Shown in pieces: positions 1 to 6,326 of a stretch of DNA of 17,065 bases. The notes beneath the pieces are model-generated. The model was not told the origin of the DNA. It made no database searches and was given only the letters and a program-made list of their open reading frames with translations. The stretch is from Candidatus Woesearchaeota archaeon. GTDB taxonomy: Archaea > Nanobdellota > Nanobdellia > Woesearchaeales > WJKV01. The stretch is from positions 1 through 17,065 of the forward strand of contig JAHWHE010000053.1 in assembly GCA_019323495.1 (NCBI GenBank). Reading direction: 5' to 3'. Each line of letters opens with the position of its first letter. Position 1 is the first letter of the stretch. The position numbers and the translations under genes were made by a program.

Positions 1-447
1 GGAAAAGATATTAGGTAGTTCCCAGATTATGATGCCGAGGATCATTGATGCGATTACTGAGGCAGGAAAATTCTTTACAATAGATTTGACGAACATGAAC
101 ATCTCTCTGAAAGACATCAAAATGAACGGGTAAAAAATAGGGGCCAGGAAATATAATTGAAATGGGCTTAAGTAACTATAACCCCAGAGATGCAATCCAA
201 CATTGCCTATCAATTCTAGTATTGAACCGAAAACTGCAAGCGCAATGTACAGGATGATGAATTTCTTTATTTTCTTATCGAATAAAAGATCTAATGTTGT
301 TTTGTTTCCTTTTATGTGAGACAGATAGTCAAACAACAGCCACGCACCAAGAAGCCCGAAATTATACCAGTAAATGCAGCCTGTTGCATACTGCGCAATT
401 GCTATCTTGATAAGAATCAAGCCAATGATTAATGAAAATAATCTCAT
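1..447 (-). CDS. Multi-pass membrane protein, partial (C-terminus outside window)
   Basis: An open frame on the minus strand starts with ATG at 447-445 and runs without a stop to the window edge (149 codons seen). The product is very hydrophobic, with about four likely transmembrane segments: near residues 2-20, 24-43, 63-85 and a long stretch over 90-110. Short basic loops such as KKIKK lie between them. I do not recognise the family. Its start overlaps the stop of the upstream methyltransferase gene in an ATGA arrangement, so the two are almost certainly co-transcribed and translationally coupled. A methyltransferase paired with a membrane protein could point to lipid or small-molecule modification, but that is inference. 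The frame is certain and the function unknown. Confidence 0.75.
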   Translation of the reverse strand, partial: MRLFSLIIGLILIKIAIAQYATGCIYWYNFGLLGAWLLFDYLSHIKGNKTTLDLLFDKKIKKFIILYIALAVFGSILELIGNVGLHLWGYSYLSPFQLYFLAPIFYPFILMSFREMFMFVKSIVKNFPASVIASMILGIIIWELPNIFS

Positions 448-1235
448 TTTTTCCTGCCTACTATCCCTATATGGCCTCCAAATCCTACTATCGAAGGCTC
501 TGTGCTGTATTTTAGTTCGAGATCAACCATTTTCTTGAAATTCTTTTTGTTCGACAGAATCTTGTTCATCTTTTTCCTGTCTGCCCTGTTGATCAAGTTT
601 CCTATTGAAAAGATCTCTATGACTTTCAGACCGTTCTTCTCGAACAATTTCCTTAATTCGTCTGGCTTGAAATTGTGTTCTGGATAGTTGAAAGGATAAA
701 CTGTGTTCCCTGTTCTTTCCATCTTGCTTATCATTGAAAATCTTTGCTGGCTTATCAGCCTTCCTAGCATTGAGAAATAAGAATCCACTGTTATCATGAC
801 ATATGCGCCTTTCTTTGCGACTCTTGCAAGCTCTTTTATTGCCTTGTTCTCTTTCATGCAGTACGAGACTGGATCCCCCAATGAAACAACAAAATCAAAC
901 GAATTTGATTGCAGAGACTTCATGTTTGTTATGTCCTGCCAGAGAGCTTTTACTTTATTGCCTAATCTTAATTTCTTGATGTTCTTTTCTGCCACGCCCA
1001 ACATGCCTGATGAAATGTCTGTCAATACAACATCATGGCCTTTCTTTGCGAATTGTATTGCGAATTTTCCTGTTCCGCCTCCTGCGTCCAGAATCCTGCC
1101 TTTCTTCTTCGGAAGGTACTTTATTATTTTCGCATCTTCGAGTGCAGCATATAGTTTCCAGATGTTATCAGTATATGAAGCATCATATTCTTTGGCTATT
1201 TTTGTATGATATGCTGCTGATTTTGTTTCTTTCAT
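444..1235 (-). CDS. Class I SAM-dependent methyltransferase
   Basis: A 263-residue protein with a clear Rossmann-fold methyltransferase core. The glycine-rich SAM-binding motif I (LDAGGGTGKF) is at residues 49-58. An acidic VVLTDIS strand follows at the position that normally contacts the SAM ribose, and a motif-IV-like segment (FDFVVSLGDPVSY) comes next. Length and layout fit the Methyltransf_11/25 group. The substrate cannot be read from the sequence; small-molecule methylation is more likely than rRNA or DNA because no nucleic-acid-binding domain is visible. The TATA-like element at 1258-1267 is centred 27 nt before the ATG, which suggests a leaderless mRNA. The TGA overlaps the ATG of the downstream membrane protein, so they form one operon. 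Confidence 0.88.
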   Translation of the reverse strand: MKETKSAAYHTKIAKEYDASYTDNIWKLYAALEDAKIIKYLPKKKGRILDAGGGTGKFAIQFAKKGHDVVLTDISSGMLGVAEKNIKKLRLGNKVKALWQDITNMKSLQSNSFDFVVSLGDPVSYCMKENKAIKELARVAKKGAYVMITVDSYFSMLGRLISQQRFSMISKMERTGNTVYPFNYPEHNFKPDELRKLFEKNGLKVIEIFSIGNLINRADRKKMNKILSNKKNFKKMVDLELKYSTEPSIVGFGGHIGIVGRKK

Positions 1236-1257
1236 ACCTTTTCGTGATGCTATAATC

Positions 1258-1267
1258 GTATATTAAT
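1258..1267 (-). promoter_or_regulatory. TATA box of the methyltransferase operon
   Basis: ATTAATATAC on the minus strand, centred about 27 nt upstream of the ATG at 1235. This spacing matches the leaderless units elsewhere in the window. It is divergent from the lipoprotein promoter 15 bp away. Confidence 0.5.
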
Positions 1268-1279
1268 CTTTTGGAAAAA

Positions 1280-1288
1280 CTTAAATAT
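1280..1288 (+). promoter_or_regulatory. TATA box of the lipoprotein gene
   Basis: CTTAAATAT lies about 37 nt before the ATG at 1321, leaving a short leader. That leader carries a clear Shine-Dalgarno motif, GAGGTGA at 1310-1316, five bases from the ATG. This unit is SD-led, unlike most first genes here. Confidence 0.6.
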
Positions 1289-1320
1289 CCCTGGCCTTTG
1301 TCTAGTATAGAGGTGAAATT

Positions 1321-1827
1321 ATGCGATATTTAGCAATCACATTGATTATTATTTCTGTTCTTGCTTTAGGGTGTGCTGTTGAAAAACCTGTAGAAGAACA
1401 GACTATAACCAATTTTGAGGAATGCGTGGCAGCTGGAAACCCAGTCATGGAAAGCTATCCAAGACAATGTGCTTCAAACGGACAGACTTTTGTGGAGGAA
1501 GTAGAGCTTGCAGACGGAAAATGTGATGGGGAATGCGTGTGCGGCCCTGACGAAGCATGGTGCGAGGCATGGCAGAGATGCTCTAACATTAGGGAAGAAA
1601 GCTGTCCAGGAACTGTATATACATATGAACAAGCAAAGGCGATTGCAATCAACAGCGGAATCACAGAAGATCAATTTACAGGAGATTTTGTGTACAATGA
1701 TTACACACAGACATGGTGGTTCGATGTCAATATTGAAAAAGAAGGATGCAGTCCTGCTATGGTTGTTGATGAAAAAACAGGAACTGCTGAAATAAACTGG
1801 AGGTGTACTGGGTTAATACCAGAATAA
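1321..1827 (+). CDS. Exported lipoprotein with Cys-rich module and PepSY-like tail
   Basis: A 168-residue protein. Residues 1-18 form a lipoprotein signal peptide with lipobox LALGC, so Cys18 is probably lipidated and the rest lies outside the membrane. Residues about 31-50 hold a short Cys-containing module (FEECVAAGNPVMESYPRQC). From memory this is recurrent in exported proteins of DPANN archaea and candidate-phyla bacteria. A second Cys-rich stretch (CDGECVCGPDEAWCEAW) follows. The last 70 residues (YTYEQAKAIAINSG..., then TWWFDVNIEK... and VVDEKTGTAEI) resemble a PepSY-type small domain. Extracellular cysteines suggest disulfides. The binding partner is unknown. The start is fixed by the SD GAGGTGA. 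Confidence 0.75.
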   Translation: MRYLAITLIIISVLALGCAVEKPVEEQTITNFEECVAAGNPVMESYPRQCASNGQTFVEEVELADGKCDGECVCGPDEAWCEAWQRCSNIREESCPGTVYTYEQAKAIAINSGITEDQFTGDFVYNDYTQTWWFDVNIEKEGCSPAMVVDEKTGTAEINWRCTGLIPE

Positions 1828-1828
1828 A

Positions 1829-2059
1829 ATGCCGAGAAAACCAAGAAAATGGGCAAAGGTTGAAGAAGGCGGTCTTTATGGCTGGAAAAAGACAATGTCA
1901 GATGCAGGAAGGCATAGGATCTTGAATGCAGCTGTGAAAAAAGACAGCTATGCAACGATTGTAAGAAGATTGAATCAACTAAGGAACATCACCAAAGACA
2001 GGAAGACAAAAGAGCTGATGGAAAAAGACATGGAATATCTTAAGAAGAAGCACAGGTAG
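1829..2059 (+). CDS. Small basic protein of unknown function
   Basis: A 76-residue, strongly basic protein starting one base after the lipoprotein stop (TAA A ATG), so probably read from the same mRNA. It begins MPRKPRKWAK and continues with helix-forming sequence (HRILNAAVKKDSYATIVRRL, then NQLRNITKDRKTKELMEKD). No signal peptide or membrane segment is present. Charge and size would suit a nucleic-acid-binding or ribosome-associated protein, but I do not recognise a family. The frame is believable from spacing, Lys/Arg codon bias and lack of competing frames. Confidence 0.65.
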   Translation: MPRKPRKWAKVEEGGLYGWKKTMSDAGRHRILNAAVKKDSYATIVRRLNQLRNITKDRKTKELMEKDMEYLKKKHR

Positions 2060-2066
2060 TAAAAAC

Positions 2067-2075
2067 CTTTAAATA
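2067..2075 (+). promoter_or_regulatory. TATA box of the Dph2-like gene
   Basis: CTTTAAATA centred 27 nt before the ATG at 2098. No SD motif lies between, so the transcript should be leaderless. Confidence 0.65.
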
Positions 2076-2097
2076 CCATCTTATTCTCTTTTTATTT

Positions 2098-2721
2098 ATG
2101 GAACTAATGTTTATTCCTGCAAAAGCAGAATTTGACTTGAAGGAAATCAATCTTTCTAAATTGAAAAAGCTGCCGAAGAAATTAGGATTAGTAAGTACTG
2201 TGCAGTTTGTTGATGAGTTAGGGAAAATAAAAAAACATCTTGATTCGCACGGTTTCTCGTGCGTTATTGGCGGAGGGATACTTGGGTGCAGAGTTGAAAA
2301 GGCAGAGAAGATTAAAGCAAAGGTTGATGCTTTCTTGTTTATTGGAGGCGGAATGTTCCATCCTTTGGCATTGCGTAAATTGGGCAAGCCGATCTATCTT
2401 GTGAACGGAGCAGAAGTCAAGGAGAACACGAACATTAAAAAAAACTGGCTGAAGTTTCTGCACGCAGACAAGGTAGGGATCATAATCAGCACAAAACCAG
2501 GGCAGTCGCATGTCAAGATTGCAGAAAGCATGAAAAAAACCCTGGAAAAGAAATATCATGATAAAGAATTTTTCTTGTTCTTGTGTGACAATGTTGCAAA
2601 AGAACAGATGGATAATTTTCCGTTCATAAAAGCTTGGATCAATACTGCCTGTCCAAGGCTTGCAGACGATTTTGATGTCCTAAATTATGAAGACCTGATA
2701 TTTTTCTCTAAAGAGCAATAG
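2098..2721 (+). CDS. dph2: Short Dph1/Dph2-like protein (diphthamide synthase family), lacking domain 1
   Basis: A 207-residue protein matching the second and third domains of archaeal Dph2, the [4Fe-4S] enzyme that moves the 3-amino-3-carboxypropyl group of SAM to a histidine of elongation factor 2 (first step of diphthamide synthesis). Family landmarks: STVQFVDEL at 33-41, GGGILGC at 58-64 (a cluster-Cys equivalent), DAFLFIGGGMFHPLAL at 77-92, ISTKPGQ at 130-136, and NTACPRLADD at 182-191 (second cluster-Cys equivalent, Cys185). Full-length archaeal Dph2 is about 330-340 residues with an N-terminal domain carrying the first cluster Cys (CYGAC-type motif). That domain is absent, and the leaderless promoter excludes a longer 5' end. 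Cys55 and Cys163 are extra cysteines. It may be a compact active form or a relative with another role. Confidence 0.8.
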   Translation: MELMFIPAKAEFDLKEINLSKLKKLPKKLGLVSTVQFVDELGKIKKHLDSHGFSCVIGGGILGCRVEKAEKIKAKVDAFLFIGGGMFHPLALRKLGKPIYLVNGAEVKENTNIKKNWLKFLHADKVGIIISTKPGQSHVKIAESMKKTLEKKYHDKEFFLFLCDNVAKEQMDNFPFIKAWINTACPRLADDFDVLNYEDLIFFSKEQ

Positions 2722-2726
2722 AAACA

Positions 2727-2734
2727 TTTTTATA
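2727..2734 (+). promoter_or_regulatory. TATA box of the coiled-coil gene
   Basis: TTTTTATA centred about 29 nt upstream of the ATG at 2760, six bases after the Dph2-like stop. The coiled-coil gene therefore has its own leaderless promoter. Confidence 0.6.
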
Positions 2735-2759
2735 CCAATATCTTCTATTTATTCTAAAA

Positions 2760-3209
2760 ATGGGTGTTAGTGCGAGCGAGTTAAAGGAGTTTGCAACTGT
2801 TTTTGTCCAAGCTATTCATTTCCATAATGCGACAAGGGCAAGAGTCAGAAGAACTATACGAATTCTAATACGGGATTTGAAGAAAAAAATGAGTCAGATA
2901 GATCATCTGCTGGAGCTCATACATCAGCAGGAATTGGATGTTAATCCTGGTTTGATCAATCAAGCAGAAGATCTTTTAGAAGAAGATCATGATTTCTTGG
3001 AAATCCTTGAAAAGATTGACGAAGCTTTAGTGAACATGCCTATGATGGAAGAAGCAGAAGATGTCAAGGCAATAAGGCAGGCAAACGAAGATGCTTATGA
3101 TGCATTGAAGACTGCTCACGATACAGCAGTAAGAGAAAAAAGAAGAGCTGCTGCAGAGCAGTTGAAAGAAGCAAAAAAATCTGCAGAAGAAGCAGAAAGA
3201 GCTGCTTGA
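2760..3209 (+). CDS. Helical coiled-coil protein, unknown function
   Basis: A 149-residue, almost entirely helical, charged protein with no signal peptide or membrane segment. Residues 1-60 contain a basic helix (RARVRRTIRILIRDLKKKM). The middle is acidic (EDLLEEDHDFLEILEKIDEAL). The C-terminal 40 residues are an Ala/Glu/Lys coiled coil ending KKSAEEAERAA. No family recognised. It is cytoplasmic and could be a scaffold or nucleoid-associated protein; this is a guess from charge alone. The start is supported by the TATA box at 2727-2734. It converges on the membrane protein gene at 3229 with only 19 bp between them (A/T-rich, TTAAAAATAAAAAATC), which may act as a two-way terminator. Confidence 0.7.
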   Translation: MGVSASELKEFATVFVQAIHFHNATRARVRRTIRILIRDLKKKMSQIDHLLELIHQQELDVNPGLINQAEDLLEEDHDFLEILEKIDEALVNMPMMEEAEDVKAIRQANEDAYDALKTAHDTAVREKRRAAAEQLKEAKKSAEEAERAA

Positions 3210-3228
3210 ATTCTTAAAAATAAAAAAT

Positions 3229-3783
3229 CTAATCCAGTATCGTAAAACTTACAGCACCGCTCATCGCTGCATAGCTGCCTACTATCAAAGCCTTGAACAA
3301 CAATTCTCCTGTTCCTGGCCATGCTGCAAACAGCACTAAACCTAAAGCCTCCATCGCAAGGCTTATCAGATACAATTCTCCTAAACGCCAGAAAACAAAG
3401 ATCTTTCCTCTTTTAGAGATGTGGTCTTTCTCGTTCTTGTAGATCAATAATGATGATAGAACCAAAACAAAAAGCAAGATGCCTATTATGTTCAGCCATG
3501 ACAAAGTTTCTGCCCTGGTGGAAGCGCTAAGTAATCTTTCTCCTATACCAACACCAAGAAATGCGCCTGCTGCGCCCCTTACCAATTCCAAAAGATATTT
3601 TCTTGCTGTCAGCTTTTGGACGCCCTTGGCAATTAATTTTTCTTCTTTTCCTAATTCAAGCTCTTCCTTTTCAATAGTTTTTTCTTCTTTTGCAATCCTG
3701 CTTAGTTTTCTGTCCATACTGTCCAGCTTATCCATAACAGTAGAAAGAGTTGCTTTTGACCTCTTTTTTGCCTTCTTTGCCAT
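3229..3783 (-). CDS. Membrane protein with N-terminal coiled coil (possibly DUF2391-like)
   Basis: A 184-residue protein. Residues 1-60 are a highly charged Lys/Glu coiled coil (KKAKKRSK at the start, then EEKTIEKEELELGKEEK). Residues about 62-184 hold four probable transmembrane helices: near 68-84, 95-115, 135-154 and 162-181. The ELVRGAAGAFLG segment resembles archaeal DUF2391 integral membrane proteins, but I cannot confirm this. The ATG is one base after the histone TAA (TAA G ATG), so translation is coupled to the histone. The job is unknown. The basic N-terminal coil facing the cytoplasm next to a histone gene is suggestive of a membrane-chromatin link, which is only inference. Confidence 0.75.
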   Translation of the reverse strand: MAKKAKKRSKATLSTVMDKLDSMDRKLSRIAKEEKTIEKEELELGKEEKLIAKGVQKLTARKYLLELVRGAAGAFLGVGIGERLLSASTRAETLSWLNIIGILLFVLVLSSLLIYKNEKDHISKRGKIFVFWRLGELYLISLAMEALGLVLFAAWPGTGELLFKALIVGSYAAMSGAVSFTILD

Positions 3784-3784
3784 C

Positions 3785-4000
3785 TTAATCCTTGGCAGCT
3801 AGTTTGATGTCTCCCCCTTGGACTGTTTTCCTACCAGAATGCTTTGCAATCTTGACTGCCTGCTCGCTTATTTCCTGCGCAATCTCTTCCAGGATGTCTG
3901 CAAATGTTCCTGCTGCAGAATCACTTACTCTTTCAGCCCCTGCACCATTTAGTATCCTGGCAGCAGACGCCTTCGGAATAGTCCTTGATCTTTTAGCCAT
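3785..4000 (-). CDS. Archaeal histone (HMf family)
   Basis: A 71-residue histone-fold protein. The GAERVSD loop-1 signature is at residues 21-27, followed by the long central helix (FADILEEIAQEISEQAVKIAKHSG) and the loop-2/helix-3 signature GRKTVQGGDIKLA at 56-68. Arg24 and Arg57-Lys58-Thr59 correspond to DNA-contacting residues of HMfB. Length is normal. The N-terminus has a short basic extension (MAKRSRTIPK) and the C-terminus ends just after helix 3. It should form dimers and longer polymers that wrap DNA. The upstream gene's TGA sits inside an SD run (GGTGGTGAT) 6-14 bases before this ATG, so it is an operon-internal, SD-driven gene. Confidence 0.95.
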   Translation of the reverse strand: MAKRSRTIPKASAARILNGAGAERVSDSAAGTFADILEEIAQEISEQAVKIAKHSGRKTVQGGDIKLAAKD

Positions 4001-4006
4001 TTATCA

Positions 4007-4405
4007 TCACCACCTCTGTTTTAATTGCCTTAACCATAACAAGCCAATCCTTATCATGATCTTATTGAACTTGTCTGAAACTTTATAGTTCTTTTTGTAA
4101 AGATCGTACTCAATCATGCCCATACTTTTCATTGGTGTTAGAATTCGGTCATAGAACTGCCTTTTATTGTATGAAATCTTGGGTTTTTCAGAACGTTTAA
4201 AAGGGTCAAGCTCTTCCCTATCATCAACTAGGTCGCCATCGTGCAATTTAGTTGCAAACAACGACATTTCAGTTTTACCCATCAACCCCCCATTATCCTG
4301 CATGCGTTTCAAAAGCAGCTTCGCGACAACCCGTTGCCTTTCAGTTGGGAAGACAACCTCAAACACATCGTCAGGCAGGTTAAACCTGTCGAACAATATT
4401 ACCAT
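4007..4405 (-). CDS. Winged-helix-like protein, first gene of the histone operon
   Basis: A 132-residue soluble protein with no family I can name. Its N-terminal part (RFNLPDDVFEVVFPTERQRVVAKLLL) and later segment (YNKRQFYDRILTPMKSMGMIEYD, then YKKNYKVSDKFNKIM) have the helix-helix-strand pattern and the MGMIEYD...YKVS wing-like hairpin of winged-helix transcription factors. It ends in a basic tail (RQLKQRW). As first gene of an operon with the histone six bases downstream, it may be an autoregulator or a chromatin-associated protein. The leaderless TATA box at 4430-4438 and an inverted repeat at 4457-4478 precede it. Confidence 0.7.
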   Translation of the reverse strand: MVILFDRFNLPDDVFEVVFPTERQRVVAKLLLKRMQDNGGLMGKTEMSLFATKLHDGDLVDDREELDPFKRSEKPKISYNKRQFYDRILTPMKSMGMIEYDLYKKNYKVSDKFNKIMIRIGLLWLRQLKQRW

Positions 4406-4429
4406 ATCACTATTCTTTAAACTGCATTA

Positions 4430-4438
4430 ATATATAAA
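4430..4438 (-). promoter_or_regulatory. TATA box of the histone operon
   Basis: TTTATATA on the minus strand, centred 28-29 nt before the ATG at 4405; implies a leaderless mRNA for the whole three-gene operon. Confidence 0.65.
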
Positions 4439-4456
4439 ATTATCTAAAATCCGCAC

Positions 4457-4478
4457 CAGTGTACAGTTTTGTATACTG
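4457..4478. promoter_or_regulatory. Inverted repeat upstream of the histone-operon TATA box
   Basis: CAGTGTAC, six bases, then GTATACTG: arms match at 7 of 8 positions. It lies about 19 bp upstream of the TATA box, where archaeal activators often bind. It shares the GTATACT core with the repeat at 14348-14366. Confidence 0.4.
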
Positions 4479-4507
4479 AGTTATGGGATAGTAAAGAATA
4501 GTAAGTA

Positions 4508-4933
4508 TTACCAGCGGGTAGTGTTTAAGTGCAATTTGGTATTCACGAAATATATCTGGCCGTGGTCCCTTCTGTTGTAGCTGTTTTCAACAGCTTCTAT
4601 TTCGCCAAGAAGTTTTGTACCATTTTCGCCGTTCTTGCCTGCATTATAAAAGACAATAAAGAATCTTGCATCTTCACAAGCTCTTTGCTCTTTAGGGAAC
4701 CATTCTGCCTTGCCTCTCTCATGCTTAGTTGCATCTATGATCTCGCATAAAGTATGGCTATTGCTTCCGTTAAACGCATCTGCAATAGAAGGCTCGTATA
4801 TCCAGCAACGGCTGTATCTTCTTTTTTTCTTTGCAGTAGATGTCAGGCTTGAAAAATTTGGGAAAGCTTTAGCTAGCCTGTTAAATAGCTGCTGTGTAAA
4901 TACATCATATACATCAGGTTGTACGAGCTCCAT
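4508..4933 (-). CDS. Hypothetical cytoplasmic protein
   Basis: A 141-residue protein that I do not recognise. It has no signal peptide or membrane segment. The C-terminal half alternates strand-like segments (ARFFIVFYNAG, then TKLLGEIEAVENSY, then GQIYFVNTKLHL), as in small alpha/beta domains. Conserved-looking polar residues (CWIYEPS, EIIDATKHE, KEQRACEDA) give no diagnostic motif. A TATA-like GCTTTAAAAG at 4957-4966 is centred 28 nt before the ATG, so the gene fits the leaderless rule. An AGGTGG motif six bases from the ATG is also present but would lie at or before the predicted transcript start. Confidence 0.6.
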   Translation of the reverse strand: MELVQPDVYDVFTQQLFNRLAKAFPNFSSLTSTAKKKRRYSRCWIYEPSIADAFNGSNSHTLCEIIDATKHERGKAEWFPKEQRACEDARFFIVFYNAGKNGENGTKLLGEIEAVENSYNRRDHGQIYFVNTKLHLNTTRW

Positions 4934-4956
4934 ATGTAACCACCTATAAGGGGTGA

Positions 4957-4966
4957 CTTTTAAAGC
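4957..4966 (-). promoter_or_regulatory. TATA box of the hypothetical gene at 4508-4933
   Basis: GCTTTAAAAG on the minus strand, centred about 28 nt upstream of the ATG at 4933. Confidence 0.5.
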
Positions 4967-5049
4967 TTACGGTCTACAAAAAGCCAACAAATAGAACTAA
5001 TCCCGACAAATACATAGTCAAAACAAGTATAAAAGCCTTCCTCAGATAG

Positions 5050-5058
5050 CTTTTTAAA
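5050..5058 (+). promoter_or_regulatory. TATA box of tRNA-Ala
   Basis: CTTTTTAAA centred about 30 nt before the first base of the tRNA, giving a transcript start just upstream of the mature 5' end. Confidence 0.55.
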
Positions 5059-5083
5059 CAAAGGTGCCAAATGCCAAAATAAC

Positions 5084-5155
5084 GGGCCTGTGGTCTAATG
5101 GCATGACGCGCCCTTGGCTAGGGCGAAACTCCGGGTTCGACTCCCGGCAGGTCCA
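5084..5155 (+). tRNA. tRNA-Ala (anticodon GGC)
   Basis: A full cloverleaf can be drawn over 72 nt. The acceptor is GGGCCTG/CAGGTCC with a G3-U70 wobble pair, the classic alanine identity element. The D arm is GTCT...TGAC with A14, GG18-19 and A21. The anticodon stem is CGCCC/GGGCG around loop TTGGCTA, giving anticodon GGC at 34-36. The T arm is CCGGG/CCCGG with loop TTCGACT, and the discriminator is A73. CCA is not encoded and there is no intron. The T at position 37 is unusual, since a purine is expected. The last 10 bases of the gene plus two flanking bases recur at 7145-7156. Confidence 0.93.
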
Positions 5156-5157
5156 GT
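5146..5157 (+). repeat. Direct repeat copy 1 (tRNA-Ala 3' end; putative attL)
   Basis: GGCAGGTCCAGT comprises the last 10 bases of the tRNA-Ala gene plus GT, followed at once by CTTTATT. An exact copy at 7145-7156 is followed, after three bases (AAT), by the same CTTTATT. Direct repeats of a tRNA 3' end are the standard footprint of tyrosine-recombinase integration. Confidence 0.65.
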
Positions 5158-5159
5158 CT

Positions 5160-6293
5160 TTATTCTATTTTAATAGGTAAGCCATCTGCAAGCACATAAG
5201 CACTCTCTTTGATTCTCATTGATCCGTCGCTAGCCATGTTGATTGTTCCTGTTACTCCAGATACTCCCTGGATCTTGAATAACTCCTCTTTGACTTTTTC
5301 AACATTCAATGAATCAGCATTATCGATTGCTTCTGCTAAAACTAAAACTGCGTCATAAGTAGGGTAAGAAGCAAGATCCAATATTGCTGGCCTTCCTTGT
5401 TCTTCAATAAACTTAGTTGTAAATGTTTTACTCGGCTCTTGGTTTTTTGATGCTTCCCAATATGCAAAGATAGTTCCTTCTGCACAGCCTGCAGCAGCTT
5501 CTTGCAAAGATGGACTTGTGACTGTTCCTGTTGTATAGAATTGTCCTTCAAAACCTAATATTCTTGCTTGCTTCATGGCAATCCCTGTTTCATCGTAACC
5601 TAGAAGAAGGATTGCTTGAACATCCTTATCTATCATCTTAGCTAATTGTGTTTTGAAATCCTTGGTTCCTGCAGAATATGCTTCACTTAAAGCAATCTCA
5701 CCATTATAATTTTCTTTGAATTCTTTTTGAACCAAAGGCATGAATAAATCACTATTCCAATACAATACGCCTACCTTATCAAATCCTGATTTTTCAGCAT
5801 TCTCTGCAAGAGCTTCTGCAATACTTTTAGAGTCTGTTGCCAAGCAAAATACATTATCGTTTAATCCTGCAAGTTCACTGTTACAATCTAGTGGATCAAT
5901 CAGAATGACATCATCATTCTTTGCACCATCTGCTAATGCAAAAACACTTCCGTATGTATTGGCTAAGATAAACTTAGATCCGTCAACATTGACTAGCTTA
6001 TTGTATGCTGTTACTGATTTTCCAGTATCATATTGGTCATCTTCAATTATTAATTGAATTTGTTTCCCATCAATACCTCCGTTTGCATTAATCTCATCTA
6101 CTGCTATTTGAGCAGCAACAAAACTATCAATGCCTAAAACTGCGCTTTGTCCTGTTTGAGGTCCTATCCAGCCAATCTTTATTGTCCCTTCCCTTTTAGG
6201 AAACGAATACAAGCTAATTGCTGCGATTAGGATTACTGCGGCAATTCCAATGTAAATTTGTTTTTTGTTTGTCATTTTAAACCTCGTCTTCAT
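5160..6293 (-). CDS. ABC transporter substrate-binding protein, branched-chain amino acid (LivJ/LivK) type
   Basis: A 377-residue type-1 periplasmic-binding-fold protein. Residues about 12-30 are a signal peptide or membrane anchor; no lipobox Cys is present, so it is probably anchored by this helix. Family signatures follow: IKIGWIGPQTGQSAVLG, then AQIAVDEINANGGIDGKQIQLIIEDDQYD, a hinge region, LLLGYDETG in lobe 2, and a C-terminal TYDAVLVLAEA helix. These are typical of binding proteins for branched-chain amino acids, amides or urea. The ligand is unknown and no permease or ATPase gene is in the window. Two starts compete: ATG 6293, which is 27 nt from the TATA centre (leaderless), and ATG 6275, which has SD GAGGT five bases upstream. 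It is divergent from the TrmB-type regulator. Confidence 0.88.
   Translation of the reverse strand: MKTRFKMTNKKQIYIGIAAVILIAAISLYSFPKREGTIKIGWIGPQTGQSAVLGIDSFVAAQIAVDEINANGGIDGKQIQLIIEDDQYDTGKSVTAYNKLVNVDGSKFILANTYGSVFALADGAKNDDVILIDPLDCNSELAGLNDNVFCLATDSKSIAEALAENAEKSGFDKVGVLYWNSDLFMPLVQKEFKENYNGEIALSEAYSAGTKDFKTQLAKMIDKDVQAILLLGYDETGIAMKQARILGFEGQFYTTGTVTSPSLQEAAAGCAEGTIFAYWEASKNQEPSKTFTTKFIEEQGRPAILDLASYPTYDAVLVLAEAIDNADSLNVEKVKEELFKIQGVSGVTGTINMASDGSMRIKESAYVLADGLPIKIE
6281..6285 (-). promoter_or_regulatory. Shine-Dalgarno motif for alternative SBP start at 6275
   Basis: GAGGT on the minus strand, five bases before ATG 6275-6273. It favours a 371-residue product starting MTNKKQ, against the leaderless alternative at 6293. 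Confidence 0.45.
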
Positions 6294-6315
6294 AAGTTAG
6301 TAGTGACAAATCAAG

Positions 6316-6325
6316 TATATATATT
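6316..6325 (-). promoter_or_regulatory. TATA box of the SBP gene
   Basis: AATATATATA on the minus strand, centred about 27 nt before position 6293. It sits on one side of the palindrome at 6327-6349. Confidence 0.6.
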
Positions 6326-6326
6326 C

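Noticed and set aside
502..1255. Plus-strand open frames across the first methyltransferase gene
   Set aside because: Shadow frames; the minus-strand frame carries clear SAM-binding motifs and an operon overlap.
4481..4506. Short direct repeats of ATAGTAA after the hypothetical gene at 4508
   Set aside because: Two 7-mers in A/T-rich DNA; not enough for a repeat array or CRISPR.
5027..5037. AGTATAAAAGC as the tRNA-Ala promoter
   Set aside because: Centred about 51 nt from the tRNA, too far; CTTTTTAAA at 5050-5058 fits better.
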